Positions 1 through 9,623 are shown, numbered from the stretch's first letter. The stretch: 64,000 nt of DNA from Solibacillus sp. FSL K6-1523 (GCF_038005225.1 NZ_JBBOSU010000001.1:4318001-4382000); one strand, 5' to 3'. The notes: generated from the sequence alone by a model not told the origin. Numbers and translations are program-made.

Positions 1-109
1 CAACCCATTCCCCATTAATAAAGTTGTCATAACTTTCCTTAAAGTGTACCAGTGCACCTTCCGTATTTGGATTTGCATAAACGTTTGAAATTACATTAAC
101 CTCTGTCAT
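1..109 (-). CDS. Aldehyde dehydrogenase, N-terminal part (gene runs off the window)
   Basis: The reverse strand opens with an ATG at 109 preceded by a good ribosome binding site (AAGGGGAGA). The 36 codons present read through a YANPNTEG segment and the YDNFINGEWV motif that begins the catalytic domain of acetaldehyde/aldehyde dehydrogenases of the NAD-dependent ALDH superfamily. The rest of the gene, including the catalytic Cys and Glu, lies left of the window. The family assignment rests on the N-terminus only; the substrate cannot be judged. Confidence 0.7.
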   Translation of the reverse strand, partial: MTEVNVISNVYANPNTEGALVHFKESYDNFINGEWV

Positions 110-529
110 TGAAAATTCTCCCCTTTGCAATCATATTTTGAGCAATACCTTCTGAATTATATATAGAGTGTCATTCACTTTAAAAAGAGGACTCTATGAA
201 AAAGGTATCTTCAATTACTATATTGTCAGAAAACTAGAAAGATTTCAATTTTTAACTTCACTTTTTCAAAAAATGTTTTTTCTCAACTTTTATCTCCGTT
301 CGGCAGGAAATCCCTACCTTAATGAGGAATGAAGGAAATGCACAATCCACCTTGCTCAATCGGCGTTCAAACACACGATGAAACAACTAAAGTTTTGCTA
401 ATATCTTCATTCAAAATTTAGATACAATTACGTTAAAGTGGGGATGATTAACTTGTGCAAAACATAAACGAGGCGAATTTATACGTTATGTATTGTATAC
501 TGAATATATTCTAATAGTAGGTGAAAATT
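110..529. other. Intergenic region between divergent aldehyde dehydrogenase and rluF
   Basis: About 420 bases with no supported gene. It must carry the promoters of both flanking genes. A TATACT hexamer at 496-501 is a possible -10 for rluF, but no convincing -35 lies 16-18 bases upstream. A 7-bp inverted repeat (ATAGAGT/ACTCTAT, about 162-197) sits in the aldehyde dehydrogenase leader; its role is unknown. Confidence 0.5.
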
Positions 530-1234
530 ATGCGAATCAATAAATTTTTAGCAGAAACAGGCATCGTGTCTCGTCGCGGTGCAGATAAATGGATTGAAGA
601 AGGACGGATCACAATTAATGGCAAACTTGCAACAATCGGTAGTCAAATTGCAGACGGCGATGATGTTCGCGTAGACGGGAAACCGGTTAAAAAAGAGGAG
701 CAACTCGTTTATATTGTGCTGAACAAACCCGTCGGCATAACGAGTACAACGGAAAAACATATCCAAGGAAATGTTGTCGATTTTGTAAATCATCCATTGC
801 GTGTTTTCCATATCGGCCGTTTGGATAAAGATTCAGAGGGATTATTATTACTTACGAATGATGGGGATGTCGTCAACGAAATTCTCCGTGCAGAAAATCA
901 TCATGAAAAAGAATATGTTGTCCAAGTGGATCAGCCTATTTCAGAAGACTTCCTCCACGGAATGCGTTCAGGTGTTGAAATTTTAGATACAAAAACACTG
1001 CCATGTCGTGTAGAAAAAATCTCGTCAAATGTTTTCAAAATTATTTTAGAGCAAGGGTTAAACCGTCAAATCCGACGTATGTGTTCTGCGCTTGGCTATT
1101 CTGTCAAACGACTACAACGAATACGTATTATGAACATTCAGATTGGCAATTTAAAAGTTGGACAATGGCGCGATTTAACGGATAAAGAAAGAATTGAACT
1201 ATTTAAACTATTAAACTATACACCAAGACAATAG
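530..1234 (+). CDS. rluF: 23S rRNA pseudouridine synthase, RluF family
   Basis: Isomerises a uridine of 23S rRNA to pseudouridine; in E. coli RluF the target is U2604. An S4 RNA-binding domain covers about residues 2-50, followed by the RsuA/RluF catalytic domain with the GRLDKDSEG motif, whose Asp (about residue 99) is the family's catalytic aspartate, and the RQIRRMCSALGY segment. Length (234 residues) fits the family. I chose ATG 530 rather than the in-frame GTG at 521 because AGGTG just upstream makes a ribosome binding site and homologues start MRINKFLA. The exact target base is inferred from family similarity. It is a single gene followed by an unrelated reading frame. Confidence 0.88.
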   Translation: MRINKFLAETGIVSRRGADKWIEEGRITINGKLATIGSQIADGDDVRVDGKPVKKEEQLVYIVLNKPVGITSTTEKHIQGNVVDFVNHPLRVFHIGRLDKDSEGLLLLTNDGDVVNEILRAENHHEKEYVVQVDQPISEDFLHGMRSGVEILDTKTLPCRVEKISSNVFKIILEQGLNRQIRRMCSALGYSVKRLQRIRIMNIQIGNLKVGQWRDLTDKERIELFKLLNYTPRQ

Positions 1235-1288
1235 GGAGATAACTATTCCCGGTAGACGAAAGTAGTTTTACTGTTTGGAGGAAACGCG

Positions 1289-2014
1289 ATGCTATCACTT
1301 CAACCAACGGAACATTTAACAGGGATTCAAATTAGTGGGGATTATTGGGATATAGAAGAGCTCATTCAAGCAATTTATGAAATTATTGGGGATGAAAAGC
1401 GCTATTATCATTTTCAAGGCTCCCGCAATCGTTTGTTGGGTCTGTGCTTAAAATTACGTCAAGCTTCAAAAGGGACAAAGACTATTCAAGAAATCCCTAA
1501 TGGCATTCATAAAGGCATTATGAAAAATAGGAAAACGCTTTACCTTGAAAAGAATATTTATTTTGCAGTTGAAATTTTTCTACCAGAATTACTATTTGCC
1601 GCACTTTCATTCAATGACTTTATCGATTTATATAAAGAAACGATTGATGATTCTGAATGGAATGACACGGTAACAACGATTCGAAAGTTTCAAGCACAGG
1701 TCGCACGTTGTATTGAGGTATTTATGACAGAGGAACATTATGTAGTATTTTTGACAACATTGCACACGAAGTCCCCGCTGTTTCATCAATATGCAACACA
1801 GTATGTTGATGTGCTGAACCTAGAATATTTGGCGCTTTCAAAAGACCAACGTAAAGAGCTTCTTGCAGCTTTTGCACTGCGCCTATTAACAGAAGATAAT
1901 ACGTATGTAACGCTCAAACAGCAACTTCTTGAAGTTACTGCTATTACAAAGCAAGCATTACATGAAGTTCCGCTCAACCTTCACTATCCAGATGAAGAGA
2001 ATGTTGTATGGTAA
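1289..2014 (+). CDS. Uncharacterised protein, resembles the DUF6904 family
   Basis: A 241-residue soluble protein without signal peptide or membrane segments, preceded by a strong site (GGAGG, 7 bases before ATG). The N-terminal part (DYWDIEELIQAIYEIIGDE, then a GxRNRLLGLCLKLRQA stretch and NGIHKGIM) recalls the DUF6904 family from memory. The rest is helix-rich and acidic. No catalytic motif is visible and neighbours give no clue. It lies 55 bases behind rluF and could be co-transcribed. Function unknown; the family name should be confirmed by a profile search. Confidence 0.6.
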   Translation: MLSLQPTEHLTGIQISGDYWDIEELIQAIYEIIGDEKRYYHFQGSRNRLLGLCLKLRQASKGTKTIQEIPNGIHKGIMKNRKTLYLEKNIYFAVEIFLPELLFAALSFNDFIDLYKETIDDSEWNDTVTTIRKFQAQVARCIEVFMTEEHYVVFLTTLHTKSPLFHQYATQYVDVLNLEYLALSKDQRKELLAAFALRLLTEDNTYVTLKQQLLEVTAITKQALHEVPLNLHYPDEENVVW

Positions 2015-2040
2015 TATAGTGGTTCTTATAAATAAAAAAG

Positions 2041-2063
2041 TGGTCCCTCTAAAATGGAGGGCC
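2041..2063. terminator. Bidirectional terminator between the DUF6904-like gene and livF
   Basis: An inverted repeat (TGG-T-CCCTC / GAGGGCCA, one bulged T) is followed by TTTTTCTTTT on the plus strand and, read the other way, by a T-run (plus-strand A-run at 2033-2039). It ends two convergent transcripts. Confidence 0.8.
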
Positions 2064-2072
2064 ATTTTTCTT

Positions 2073-2780
2073 TTATAAACCGCCTAAATAAGCTGCTTTT
2101 ACTTCATCACTTTCTTGTAGCTCTTTTGCTGTTCCTGCAAGGACGATTTTCCCTGTTTCCAAAACGTAAGCACGATGCGCAACCGATAATGCCATATTCG
2201 CATTTTGCTCAACAAGTAGTACCGTCGTCCCTTCCTTATTCACCATTTCAATAATATTAAAGATATTCTTCACCATAAGCGGTGCAAGACCCATTGACGG
2301 CTCATCCATGATGATTAACTTCGGCTTAGCCATCAGCGCGCGCCCCATCGCTACCATTTGCTGTTCACCACCAGATAATGTCCCGGAAAGCTGCTTACGA
2401 CGCTCTAGTAAACGAGGAAATAACTCGTAAACATGCGCCATGTCTTTTTTAATGCCTTCACGATCATTTCTTAAATAAGCACCTAGCTCCAAGTTTTCCT
2501 CTACCGTCATATTGGCAAATACACGACGCCCTTCTGGTACATGTGAGATGCCTGCTTTCACAATCGATTGTGCCGCCTTACCATCAATCGCTGAACCTAA
2601 ATATTCAATCGACCCACGCTTTGGCTTTAATAATCCGGAAATTGTTTGAAGTAATGTACTTTTCCCTGCACCATTCGCACCAATTAATGTGACAATTTCA
2701 CCTTCATTTACTTCGAGGGAGATTCCTTTTAACGCTTGAATATTGCCATAATACACATCGATGTCATTTACTTTTAGCAT
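2073..2780 (-). CDS. livF: Branched-chain amino acid ABC transporter ATP-binding protein LivF
   Basis: One of the two cytoplasmic ATPases driving the Leu/Ile/Val importer. Walker A GANGAGKST, the LSGGEQQ signature and the Walker B segment LIIMDEPSMGLAP are intact, and length (235 residues) is typical of LivF. The start at 2780 (MLKVNDIDVYYGNIQALKG) is chosen because it matches the family and has a GGAG site overlapping the end of livG; the longer in-frame start at 2816 would lie inside livG. Last gene of the livJHMGF operon. Substrate by family only; related systems also carry amides or short-chain acids. Confidence 0.93.
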   Translation of the reverse strand: MLKVNDIDVYYGNIQALKGISLEVNEGEIVTLIGANGAGKSTLLQTISGLLKPKRGSIEYLGSAIDGKAAQSIVKAGISHVPEGRRVFANMTVEENLELGAYLRNDREGIKKDMAHVYELFPRLLERRKQLSGTLSGGEQQMVAMGRALMAKPKLIIMDEPSMGLAPLMVKNIFNIIEMVNKEGTTVLLVEQNANMALSVAHRAYVLETGKIVLAGTAKELQESDEVKAAYLGGL

Positions 2781-2781
2781 A

Positions 2782-3555
2782 CTACTCCGTAACCTCCTCA
2801 CCAAGATACGCTTCAATTACCTTTGGATTTGAACGAATTTCTGCTGGTGTCCCGTCCGCAATTAATTGTCCATGATCCAGCACATAAATCCGCTCACAAA
2901 TCCCCATTACTAAATTCATATCATGTTCGATCAGTAAAATTGTTAAATTGAATTCCTTACGCACGAAGGAGATGAGTTCCATTAAATCATGTGTTTCCTG
3001 AGGGTTCATCCCTGCTGCTGGCTCATCTAGTAACAGTAGCTTTGGTCCTGCTGCAAGCGCACGGGCAATTTCTAAACGACGCTGCATCCCGTAAGGCAAA
3101 TTTTTAGCTAGCTCGTCACGGAAACTATCTAATCCAAATATTTTTAGAAATGCTAATGACTCTTCTTCCATTTTAGCCTCACCTGTAAAATGGCTTGGCA
3201 GACGGAAAACACTTGATAACACATTATGTTTTGCCAGTCCGTGGTTCGCTACTTTTACGTTATCTAATACGGACAATTCTTTAAACAAACGAATATTTTG
3301 GAATGTCCGGCTAATTCCTTGTCTTGTCACTTTATAAGGGTCTAACCCCCCAATCGATTTCCCATCAAAGAGCACCTTTCCTTCTGTCGGAGCATAAACA
3401 CCTGTCAGCATATTAAATGTTGTCGTTTTTCCTGCACCATTCGGACCGATTAAACCAATGAGCTCTCCTTGATTCATATGCAAATTCACATTTTGTACGG
3501 CTTTTAATCCGCCAAATTGAATACCTAAGTTTTCTACTTTAAGAAGTGCACTCAT
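2782..3555 (-). CDS. livG: Branched-chain amino acid ABC transporter ATP-binding protein LivG
   Basis: Second ATPase of the importer. It carries Walker A GPNGAGKTT, an AxNLPYGMQRRLEIARAL region standing for the ABC signature, and Walker B LLLLDEPAAGMNPQE; the extended C-terminus (EHDMNLVMGICERIYVLDHG) is characteristic of LivG. The start overlaps the livM stop as ATGA, with AGGAGG upstream. The stop codon lies one base before the livF start, so the two ATPases should be translationally coupled. Confidence 0.94.
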   Translation of the reverse strand: MSALLKVENLGIQFGGLKAVQNVNLHMNQGELIGLIGPNGAGKTTTFNMLTGVYAPTEGKVLFDGKSIGGLDPYKVTRQGISRTFQNIRLFKELSVLDNVKVANHGLAKHNVLSSVFRLPSHFTGEAKMEEESLAFLKIFGLDSFRDELAKNLPYGMQRRLEIARALAAGPKLLLLDEPAAGMNPQETHDLMELISFVRKEFNLTILLIEHDMNLVMGICERIYVLDHGQLIADGTPAEIRSNPKVIEAYLGEEVTE

Positions 3556-4490
3556 GTACGTGTCCCTCCTTTTTTACCGAACTTAAAGAGGTCTGTAATT
3601 TCTTTCGTTCCCATCAACCCTTTTGGACGGTAAAGCATAACTAAAATTAATACCAATGAATAAATAATCATACGCGTCTCTGGGAACCCTTGTAAATAAG
3701 TCGATACTGCTGTTAAGAAAATGGCCGCAATTACTGAACCTGATAAACTACCTAACCCACCTAATACAACGAAAATTAAAATATCAAATGATTTTAAGAA
3801 ACCAAATGCAGTTGGTTGGATAATGTAGAAGTTATGCGCATAAATCGCACCTGCAACGCCTGCAAAAAATGAGCCAATTGCAAAGGCTATAACTTTATAA
3901 TATGTTGTATTAATTCCCATTGCATCGGCCGCGATTTCATCTTCACGTACCGCTATACATGCACGTCCATGACGGGATTTTGTGAAGTTGGAAATGACTA
4001 AGATCGTAATAAATACACCAAAGAAGGCATAAGTCCATGTCGATTGATGCGCCACTTGCATTCCGGCTGCTCCCCCGACATAATCAATATTTAAAAATAC
4101 AATACGAATAATTTCGGCAAATCCTAACGTCGCAATTGCTAAATAGTCTCCTTTTAAACGCAAAGTTGGAATTCCTACTAAAAGCCCCGCAAGTGCTGCA
4201 ACAACAGCCCCTATTAAAATCGCCGTAACGAACGGCATCCCTAACTTCATCGTACAAATTGCTGAAATATAAGCCCCTACAGCAAGGAATCCTGCATGAC
4301 CAATTGAGAACTGTCCTGTTATTCCAATTACAACATGTAAACTAACTGCTAGCATAATATTAATACACATTGTAATTAACATGTTCTGGCTAGCATAACT
4401 CACCATATTACCGTTAATTAAAAATTGCACGACTGCATAGACTACTAGCGCTAGTGCGAGATAACTCCAAAAAACTTTTGATTTTTTCAT
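3552..4490 (-). CDS. livM: Branched-chain amino acid ABC transporter permease LivM
   Basis: Integral membrane permease of 312 residues with about eight to ten hydrophobic segments and the family motif GxxGQFSIGHAGFLAVGAY near residue 58, as well as GGLGSLSGSVIAA near residue 245, which contacts the ATPases. It pairs with LivH to form the channel for substrates handed over by the lipoprotein LivJ. It lies 11 bases behind livH and overlaps livG by four bases. Confidence 0.94.
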   Translation of the reverse strand: MKKSKVFWSYLALALVVYAVVQFLINGNMVSYASQNMLITMCINIMLAVSLHVVIGITGQFSIGHAGFLAVGAYISAICTMKLGMPFVTAILIGAVVAALAGLLVGIPTLRLKGDYLAIATLGFAEIIRIVFLNIDYVGGAAGMQVAHQSTWTYAFFGVFITILVISNFTKSRHGRACIAVREDEIAADAMGINTTYYKVIAFAIGSFFAGVAGAIYAHNFYIIQPTAFGFLKSFDILIFVVLGGLGSLSGSVIAAIFLTAVSTYLQGFPETRMIIYSLVLILVMLYRPKGLMGTKEITDLFKFGKKGGTRT

Positions 4491-4501
4491 ACGCTATCCA
4501 C

Positions 4502-5377
4502 CTACACTTTCTCTCGAGCATTTTTACCAAAAATACCCGATGGTCGTATAATTAAAATAAGAATTAAAATAACAAATGCTGCTGCATCGCGCCATAATGA
4601 GTAGCCTAATGCGGATACGATTGTTTCCACCACACCTAGTACTAAACCACCAACCATTGCACCTGGAATAATGCCAATTCCACCAAGTACAGCTGCAATG
4701 AACGCTTTAATCCCCGGTAATACGCCCATCAATGGATCGATACGCGTGTAATAAATACCAAAAATAACTCCTGCCGCACCTGCTAATGCAGAACCAATTG
4801 CAAATGTTGCTGAAATGGTATTATCAACGTTAATACCCATTAATTTTGCTGCATCCGCATCATGAGATACCGCACGCATTGCTTTACCGATTTTTGTTTT
4901 GTGAACGATAAATTGTAATAAAATCATTAAGAAAATAGATACAGATAAAATTAAAATAGATTGCGTACTAATCTTTACACCTAAAATTTCAAAATTGCTC
5001 GTTTCAAAAACAGTCGGATAAGCGGATGGAGATGCTCCTCGGAAGAAGATAACCGTATATTCAATCAATAACGAAACCCCGATTGCTGTAATTAAAGCAG
5101 CTATACGCGTTGCATTTCTCAAGCGTTTATAAGCAACACGTTCTATAATAACGCCAATAATTGCACATAAAATCATCGCTAAAATTAAGGCTAAAAAGAC
5201 GTTCATTTCCCAACGCGCAATGGCAAAAAAGCCAATAAAGGCACCAAGCATAAATACGTCACCGTGTGCGAAGTTGATTAATTTAATAATCCCGTATACC
5301 ATCGTATAGCCCAGTGCAATAAGCGCATAGATACTACCGAGTGAAATACCATTAACAAGTTGTTGGATCCATTCCAT
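4502..5377 (-). CDS. livH: Branched-chain amino acid ABC transporter permease LivH
   Basis: Membrane permease with the LivH signatures NGISLGSIYALIALGYTMVYGIIKLINFAHGD (about residues 9-40; conserved GY and NFAHGD) and GGIGIIPGAMVGG near the C-terminus. I place the start at ATG 5377, eight bases behind GGAG; a GTG at 5386 in frame is possible but overlaps the ribosome binding site. A hairpin with a T-run separates it from livJ, so it is probably expressed at a lower level than the binding protein. Confidence 0.93.
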   Translation of the reverse strand: MEWIQQLVNGISLGSIYALIALGYTMVYGIIKLINFAHGDVFMLGAFIGFFAIARWEMNVFLALILAMILCAIIGVIIERVAYKRLRNATRIAALITAIGVSLLIEYTVIFFRGASPSAYPTVFETSNFEILGVKISTQSILILSVSIFLMILLQFIVHKTKIGKAMRAVSHDADAAKLMGINVDNTISATFAIGSALAGAAGVIFGIYYTRIDPLMGVLPGIKAFIAAVLGGIGIIPGAMVGGLVLGVVETIVSALGYSLWRDAAAFVILILILIIRPSGIFGKNAREKV

Positions 5378-5433
5378 AAATTTCACTCCTTATGTGTATG
5401 ATGAAATATAATACGTTCTTATCCATTAAAAAA

Positions 5434-5453
5434 GGAGAGCTCGTTTGCCCTCC
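5434..5453 (-). terminator. Partial terminator between livJ and livH
   Basis: On the minus strand GGAGGGC pairs with GCTCTCC across a six-base loop and is followed by seven T. Placed just behind livJ inside the operon, it would stop part of the transcripts, which fits the usual excess of binding protein over permease. Confidence 0.75.
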
Positions 5454-5469
5454 CCCACTTGTAAAAAAA

Positions 5470-6681
5470 TTATGGATTCACTTTAGAGTTGAACTCTTGT
5501 TTACCATCTACGAATTCTAACACTGTGGCAGATTTTACTGGGTTATGGAATTCATCTACTGTGAAAGTCCCTGTAATTAAGCTTAAGTCTTTCGTAGCAG
5601 CAAGTTGTTGTTGAATCGCTTCGCCTGTCACATCACCATCTACACGTTTTATCGCATCAACAATGAAATAAATCGAATCATAGCCTAGCGCATGGAATGC
5701 ATTTGGTGCTTCTTTATATTTCCCTTTGAATGCTTCAACGAATTTTTGAATGCTCGCATCAGGATCTTCAGAAGAATAGTGATTTGTAATGTATGTGTTA
5801 TTTAATGCTTCCGCACCAGCTAAATCAATTAATGTTGGAGAATCCCAACCATCTGCCCCCATTAACGGAACATCAATACCAAGATCACGGGCTTGTTTAA
5901 CAATTAAGCCTACCTCTTCGTAATAACCTGGAATGAAAACAAAGTCAGGATTTTTCCCTTTAATATTTGTTAATGTTGATTTGAAATCAACATCTTTTGC
6001 AACATATGCCTCTTCAGCAACGACTGTACCGCCATTTGCTTCTATCGTTTCTTTAAATGAAGCAGCTAAGCCCTTTGCGTAATCCGATGCATTATCAGCA
6101 TAAATGGCTACATTTTTCGCACCTAAATCTTTCGTTGCAAAGTTTGCGGCTACTGTTCCTTGGAATGGATCGATGAAGCATGTACGGAATGCGAACTCAT
6201 TTACCGAACCATTGTCATTTACCGTTACATTTGGTGCAGTACCTGATCCCGTTACAATTGGAACTTTATATTTATTCGCAATTTCAACTGTCGCTAAAGC
6301 GTTACCAGAAGTAGCTGGTGCAAGCATTGCTACTACTTTATCTTTTTCAGCTAAACGAATCGCCGCTGTTGTTGCTTCAGCGTTCTCTGATTTATTATCG
6401 ACTGTAATTAATTCTATTTTTTTACCGTCAATACCACCCGCTGCATTGATTTCTTCAACGGCAAGTTTGGCACCATCACCAATTGAAGAACCATATGATG
6501 CTACACCACCTGATAATTCTAAGTTCGCACCAATTTTAATTACATCACCTGATACAGCATTACTACTTCCACCTGATGAGCTCGTATCCTCATTTGTACC
6601 ACATCCAGCTAAAGCACCTGTCAGTAATGCAGTTGCCATAAATAGAGAGCCGTACTTTTTCATTTTGCTTTTGTGTGTCAT
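5470..6681 (-). CDS. livJ: Branched-chain amino acid-binding lipoprotein LivJ/LivK
   Basis: Extracellular substrate-binding lipoprotein of the Liv importer. A basic N-terminus and hydrophobic stretch end in the lipobox LAGC (Cys about residue 27), followed by a Ser-rich linker and a periplasmic-binding fold type I domain (IKIGANLELSGGVASYG, the LIxPGYYEE region, LMGADGWDSP). Length 403 is typical. ATG 6681 is preceded by GGGGGGAAT. It has its own consensus promoter and a CodY-like sequence upstream, suggesting nutrient control. Whether it binds Leu/Ile/Val or another compound cannot be told from sequence alone. Confidence 0.9.
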   Translation of the reverse strand: MTHKSKMKKYGSLFMATALLTGALAGCGTNEDTSSSGGSSNAVSGDVIKIGANLELSGGVASYGSSIGDGAKLAVEEINAAGGIDGKKIELITVDNKSENAEATTAAIRLAEKDKVVAMLAPATSGNALATVEIANKYKVPIVTGSGTAPNVTVNDNGSVNEFAFRTCFIDPFQGTVAANFATKDLGAKNVAIYADNASDYAKGLAASFKETIEANGGTVVAEEAYVAKDVDFKSTLTNIKGKNPDFVFIPGYYEEVGLIVKQARDLGIDVPLMGADGWDSPTLIDLAGAEALNNTYITNHYSSEDPDASIQKFVEAFKGKYKEAPNAFHALGYDSIYFIVDAIKRVDGDVTGEAIQQQLAATKDLSLITGTFTVDEFHNPVKSATVLEFVDGKQEFNSKVNP

Positions 6682-6724
6682 TAAAATTCCCCCCGAATAC
6701 TAGAGTTGTTAGATATTCCAGATA

Positions 6725-6753
6725 ATTATACCCAATATCTATCATCTTAACAA
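6725..6753 (-). promoter_or_regulatory. Sigma-A promoter of the liv operon
   Basis: On the minus strand TTGTTA (6753-6748) and TATAAT (6730-6725) are separated by exactly 17 bases, about 45 bases before the livJ start. A strong match to the vegetative promoter consensus. Confidence 0.8.
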
Positions 6754-6764
6754 TCTAAATTTTC

Positions 6765-6779
6765 AATTTTCTGAATACA
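6765..6779. promoter_or_regulatory. Possible CodY box upstream of livJ
   Basis: AATTTTCTGAATACA matches 12 of 15 positions of the CodY consensus AATTTTCWGAAAATT and sits 12 bases upstream of the livJ -35. CodY represses branched-chain amino acid uptake genes in many Bacillota, so the location makes sense. The assignment is a motif match only. Confidence 0.4.
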
Positions 6780-6940
6780 CGAATCGTGACCTTTGACATC
6801 TATTTATTCTAACTTCTGTATTGTAATCGAAACTTTATTTTTAGTCTAGTGTGATTTTTCTGTATATTTAGTATTTTCTAACTAAAACTATTTTCCTCTT
6901 ACTATTTTTGTATACTTTTCAATATATGGCGGTATTTTAT

Positions 6941-7540
6941 TTACGAAATTCTAAATACAACAATTCGTTCATTTTCATTTTTCTCATCTGCCAATTTAAC
7001 TTCTACAAGGAAATTTAAAGCTAATTCCTGCTGCAAATAAAGCATGTACTCTGGCGCAGGATAATACAAAATAACATCGATCACTCTCTTTTTCTGTTCC
7101 AATGAATCTAAAATATGATTCATCACCTGACGAAAAACATGAATGGAAAATGGATTAAAGAAGAAAAACACATTGTCTTTGTCCGCTATTTTATAAGTTT
7201 CTGCTAGTTGATTCATAAATTGAATCGATGCACTATTCTTTTTGTTTTTCTTTAAATATTGCTCGCGGTTATGCTCGGCCTCTATAAAAAACTTTTGATC
7301 CATTTCAATTCCGACTACTGGTATTTGAAATTGGTAATGCACGTAAATTGGCACACGCCCTTTCCCACAGCCAATATCAACTAGGCATGCATTTTCAGGC
7401 AATGTGTAATGCTCAAACAATTGATCTAAACCGCTATAAGGAGTTGGCTCATAGCGGTGATATTTTACTAATTTCGGAAAACCGTACTGAAATCCTGATG
7501 TATTAATATTTAATTGCTTTTCATATTGCTGTTCGTTCAT
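6941..7540 (-). CDS. Class I SAM-dependent methyltransferase
   Basis: A 199-residue Rossmann-fold protein with motif I LVDIGCGKGRVPIYVHY near residue 55, an acidic residue after the next strand (VVGIEMDQKF) and a FFFNPFS segment at the motif IV position. It begins ten bases behind ogt and is probably co-transcribed with it. The FNPF tetrapeptide resembles the NPPF/NPF of nucleic-acid or small-molecule methyltransferases, but the substrate cannot be assigned. Confidence 0.8.
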   Translation of the reverse strand: MNEQQYEKQLNINTSGFQYGFPKLVKYHRYEPTPYSGLDQLFEHYTLPENACLVDIGCGKGRVPIYVHYQFQIPVVGIEMDQKFFIEAEHNREQYLKKNKKNSASIQFMNQLAETYKIADKDNVFFFFNPFSIHVFRQVMNHILDSLEQKKRVIDVILYYPAPEYMLYLQQELALNFLVEVKLADEKNENERIVVFRIS

Positions 7541-7550
7541 TTAATCAATC

Positions 7551-8024
7551 CTATTCTTTCGCTGTTTTTTTCTCATGTTCAAGCAACCATTCTTTTCGCC
7601 ATAGGCCGCCTCCATAGCCTGTTAATTTACCATTTGCACCAATAATACGATGGCACGGAACAATAATACTTATCGGGTTTTTCCCATTCGTTGTTCCTAC
7701 TGCACGCACTGCCTTTTCATTGCCCACTTTAATTGCAATATCTTTATAAGATTCAGTTTTGGCAAAAGATACTGTCGTTAAAGCGGTCCAAACACTTTTC
7801 TGAAAGTCTGTGCCATGCATTTCATATCGGACGGTGAATTCTGTCCGCTCACCATTAAAATATTGTATGAGTTGTTCGTAGCAATCCTTTAATACAGCTG
7901 GTGTTTCAGCCGTTTGCTCATAAATTGCTACCTCTCGATTAGTAAAATACACTGATTTGATGGCGCTCTCTGTGCTCATAATTTCAACTACGCCTAGTGG
8001 TGATGGGAAATCTAATTTATACAT
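7551..8024 (-). CDS. ogt: Methylated-DNA--[protein]-cysteine S-methyltransferase
   Basis: Suicide repair protein that moves alkyl groups from O6-alkylguanine (and O4-alkylthymine) to its own cysteine. The reactive centre IVPCHRIIGANGKLTGYGGG is intact (Cys about residue 124), and the small N-terminal domain plus Ada/Ogt C-terminal domain give the usual 157 residues. ATG 8024 has GGAGG upstream. The adjacent methyltransferase gene starts ten bases after its stop. Confidence 0.94.
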   Translation of the reverse strand: MYKLDFPSPLGVVEIMSTESAIKSVYFTNREVAIYEQTAETPAVLKDCYEQLIQYFNGERTEFTVRYEMHGTDFQKSVWTALTTVSFAKTESYKDIAIKVGNEKAVRAVGTTNGKNPISIIVPCHRIIGANGKLTGYGGGLWRKEWLLEHEKKTAKE

Positions 8025-8086
8025 ATCTATTCCTCCATTTAAACACGTTTATTTTGAACATTCGTATACCGATTGAAATGTAAAAA

Positions 8087-8123
8087 AGAGAACCCTTCAT
8101 CTTTATATGATAAAAGGTTCTCT
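8087..8123 (-). terminator. Terminator of mqo
   Basis: AGAGAACC pairs with GGTTCTCT (8-bp stem) and, read on the minus strand, is followed by TTTTT. It lies 16 bases beyond the mqo stop. Confidence 0.85.
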
Positions 8124-8138
8124 CTATTTTACTATGAA

Positions 8139-9623
8139 TTAAAACTTGTGTAAGCCTAATGTTTCAGCCGTTGAAGCGTGAACTTGTTTAATTAGCTCTG
8201 GATTTTCATCCAGCTTCTTACCATATGAAGGAATCATTTCTTTAAGTTTTGGTTCCCAATTTTTCATTTCCTCTGGGAAACATTGTTTCATTACCTTTAT
8301 CATAACTGAAACTGCTGTTGAAGCACCTGGTGATGCACCAAGTAATGCAGCAATTGAACCGTCATGTGCACTTACAACTTCTGTACCGAATTGTAATGTA
8401 CCTTTTCCAGCGTCTGTGTCTTTAATTACTTGTACACGTTGACCAGCTACGATAACTTCCCAATCTTCACTCTTCGCCCCTGGAACGAAACTACGTAATT
8501 CTTCCACACGCTTTTCTTTTGATAATAATACTTGGCCGATTAAGTAGCTTGTTAAGTCCATATTTTTCGCACCGCAAGCTAATAATGTAAATAAGTTATT
8601 CGGTTTTACAGTTGCAATTAAGTCCATATTAGAGCCCGTTTTTAAGAATTTAGGTGAGAACCCTGCGAACGGACCGAATAATAATGATTTTTTACCATCG
8701 ATATAACGTGTATCTAAGTGAGGTACTGACATTGGTGGTGCACCAACAGCCGCTTTACCATACACTTTTGCATGATGTTGTTCGACGATTTCTTGATTGT
8801 TACATACTAAGAATAGACCACTAATAGGGAATCCACCGATATGCTTACTTTCAGGAATACCTGTTTTTTGTAGTAACTCTAAGCTACCACCACCAGCACC
8901 TAAGAACACGAACTTAGCTGAGTGGTATTCCATTTTGTGGCTTTCTTTATCGTGCACTTTCACTTCCCAAGAACCGTCTGACATACGTTTTAAACCTTTT
9001 ACGCTATGGTTATAATTCACATCTGCATCTTGATTTTGTAAATTCGTGATTAACATACGCGTTAATGCACCGAAGTTTACATCCGTACCTGAATCGATTT
9101 TTGTAGCAGCAATCGGTTCACTTGATTTACGGTCGTTCATAATTAATGGAATCCATTTTTTTAATGTCGCTGGATCCTCTGAGTATTCCATTCCTTCGAA
9201 TAAAGGATTACCAATCATTGTTTCATGACGCTTTTTTAAATACTCAACATTTTTTTCCCCTTGTACCATACTCATATGAGGTATTGGCATGATGAAATCT
9301 TGAGGGTTTTTAATTTGTTCTTTTTTTACAAGATGCGACCAAAATTGTAGTGAATCTTGGAATTGTTCATTTACTGCAATTGCTTTTGTAATATCAATAG
9401 AGCCATCTGACTTTTCACTTGTATAGTTAAGCTCACATAATGCAGCATGTCCTGTACCTGCATTGTTTAATTCGTGAGAGCTTTCCTCGCCTGCTTTACC
9501 TAACTGCTCAAATACTGTGATTTTCCAATCGGGTGCTAATTCTTTAAGCATTGTCCCTAAAGTCGCACTCATAATACCGGCACCAATTAAAATAACGTCT
9601 GATTTAATATGCTTGTTACTCAT
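8139..9623 (-). CDS. mqo: Malate:quinone oxidoreductase
   Basis: FAD-dependent peripheral membrane enzyme that oxidises malate to oxaloacetate and passes electrons to quinone, replacing or supplementing NAD-dependent malate dehydrogenase in the citric acid cycle. The N-terminus has the dinucleotide-binding motif [12 protein letters not shown] (residues about 12-23), and [19 protein letters not shown]-type and [17 protein letters not shown] segments typical of MQO are present. Length 494 matches the family. It is a single-gene unit with its own terminator; a cre-like site lies in the leader. Confidence 0.95.
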   Translation of the reverse strand: MSNKHIKSDVILIGAGIMSATLGTMLKELAPDWKITVFEQLGKAGEESSHELNNAGTGHAALCELNYTSEKSDGSIDITKAIAVNEQFQDSLQFWSHLVKKEQIKNPQDFIMPIPHMSMVQGEKNVEYLKKRHETMIGNPLFEGMEYSEDPATLKKWIPLIMNDRKSSEPIAATKIDSGTDVNFGALTRMLITNLQNQDADVNYNHSVKGLKRMSDGSWEVKVHDKESHKMEYHSAKFVFLGAGGGSLELLQKTGIPESKHIGGFPISGLFLVCNNQEIVEQHHAKVYGKAAVGAPPMSVPHLDTRYIDGKKSLLFGPFAGFSPKFLKTGSNMDLIATVKPNNLFTLLACGAKNMDLTSYLIGQVLLSKEKRVEELRSFVPGAKSEDWEVIVAGQRVQVIKDTDAGKGTLQFGTEVVSAHDGSIAALLGASPGASTAVSVMIKVMKQCFPEEMKNWEPKLKEMIPSYGKKLDENPELIKQVHASTAETLGLHKF

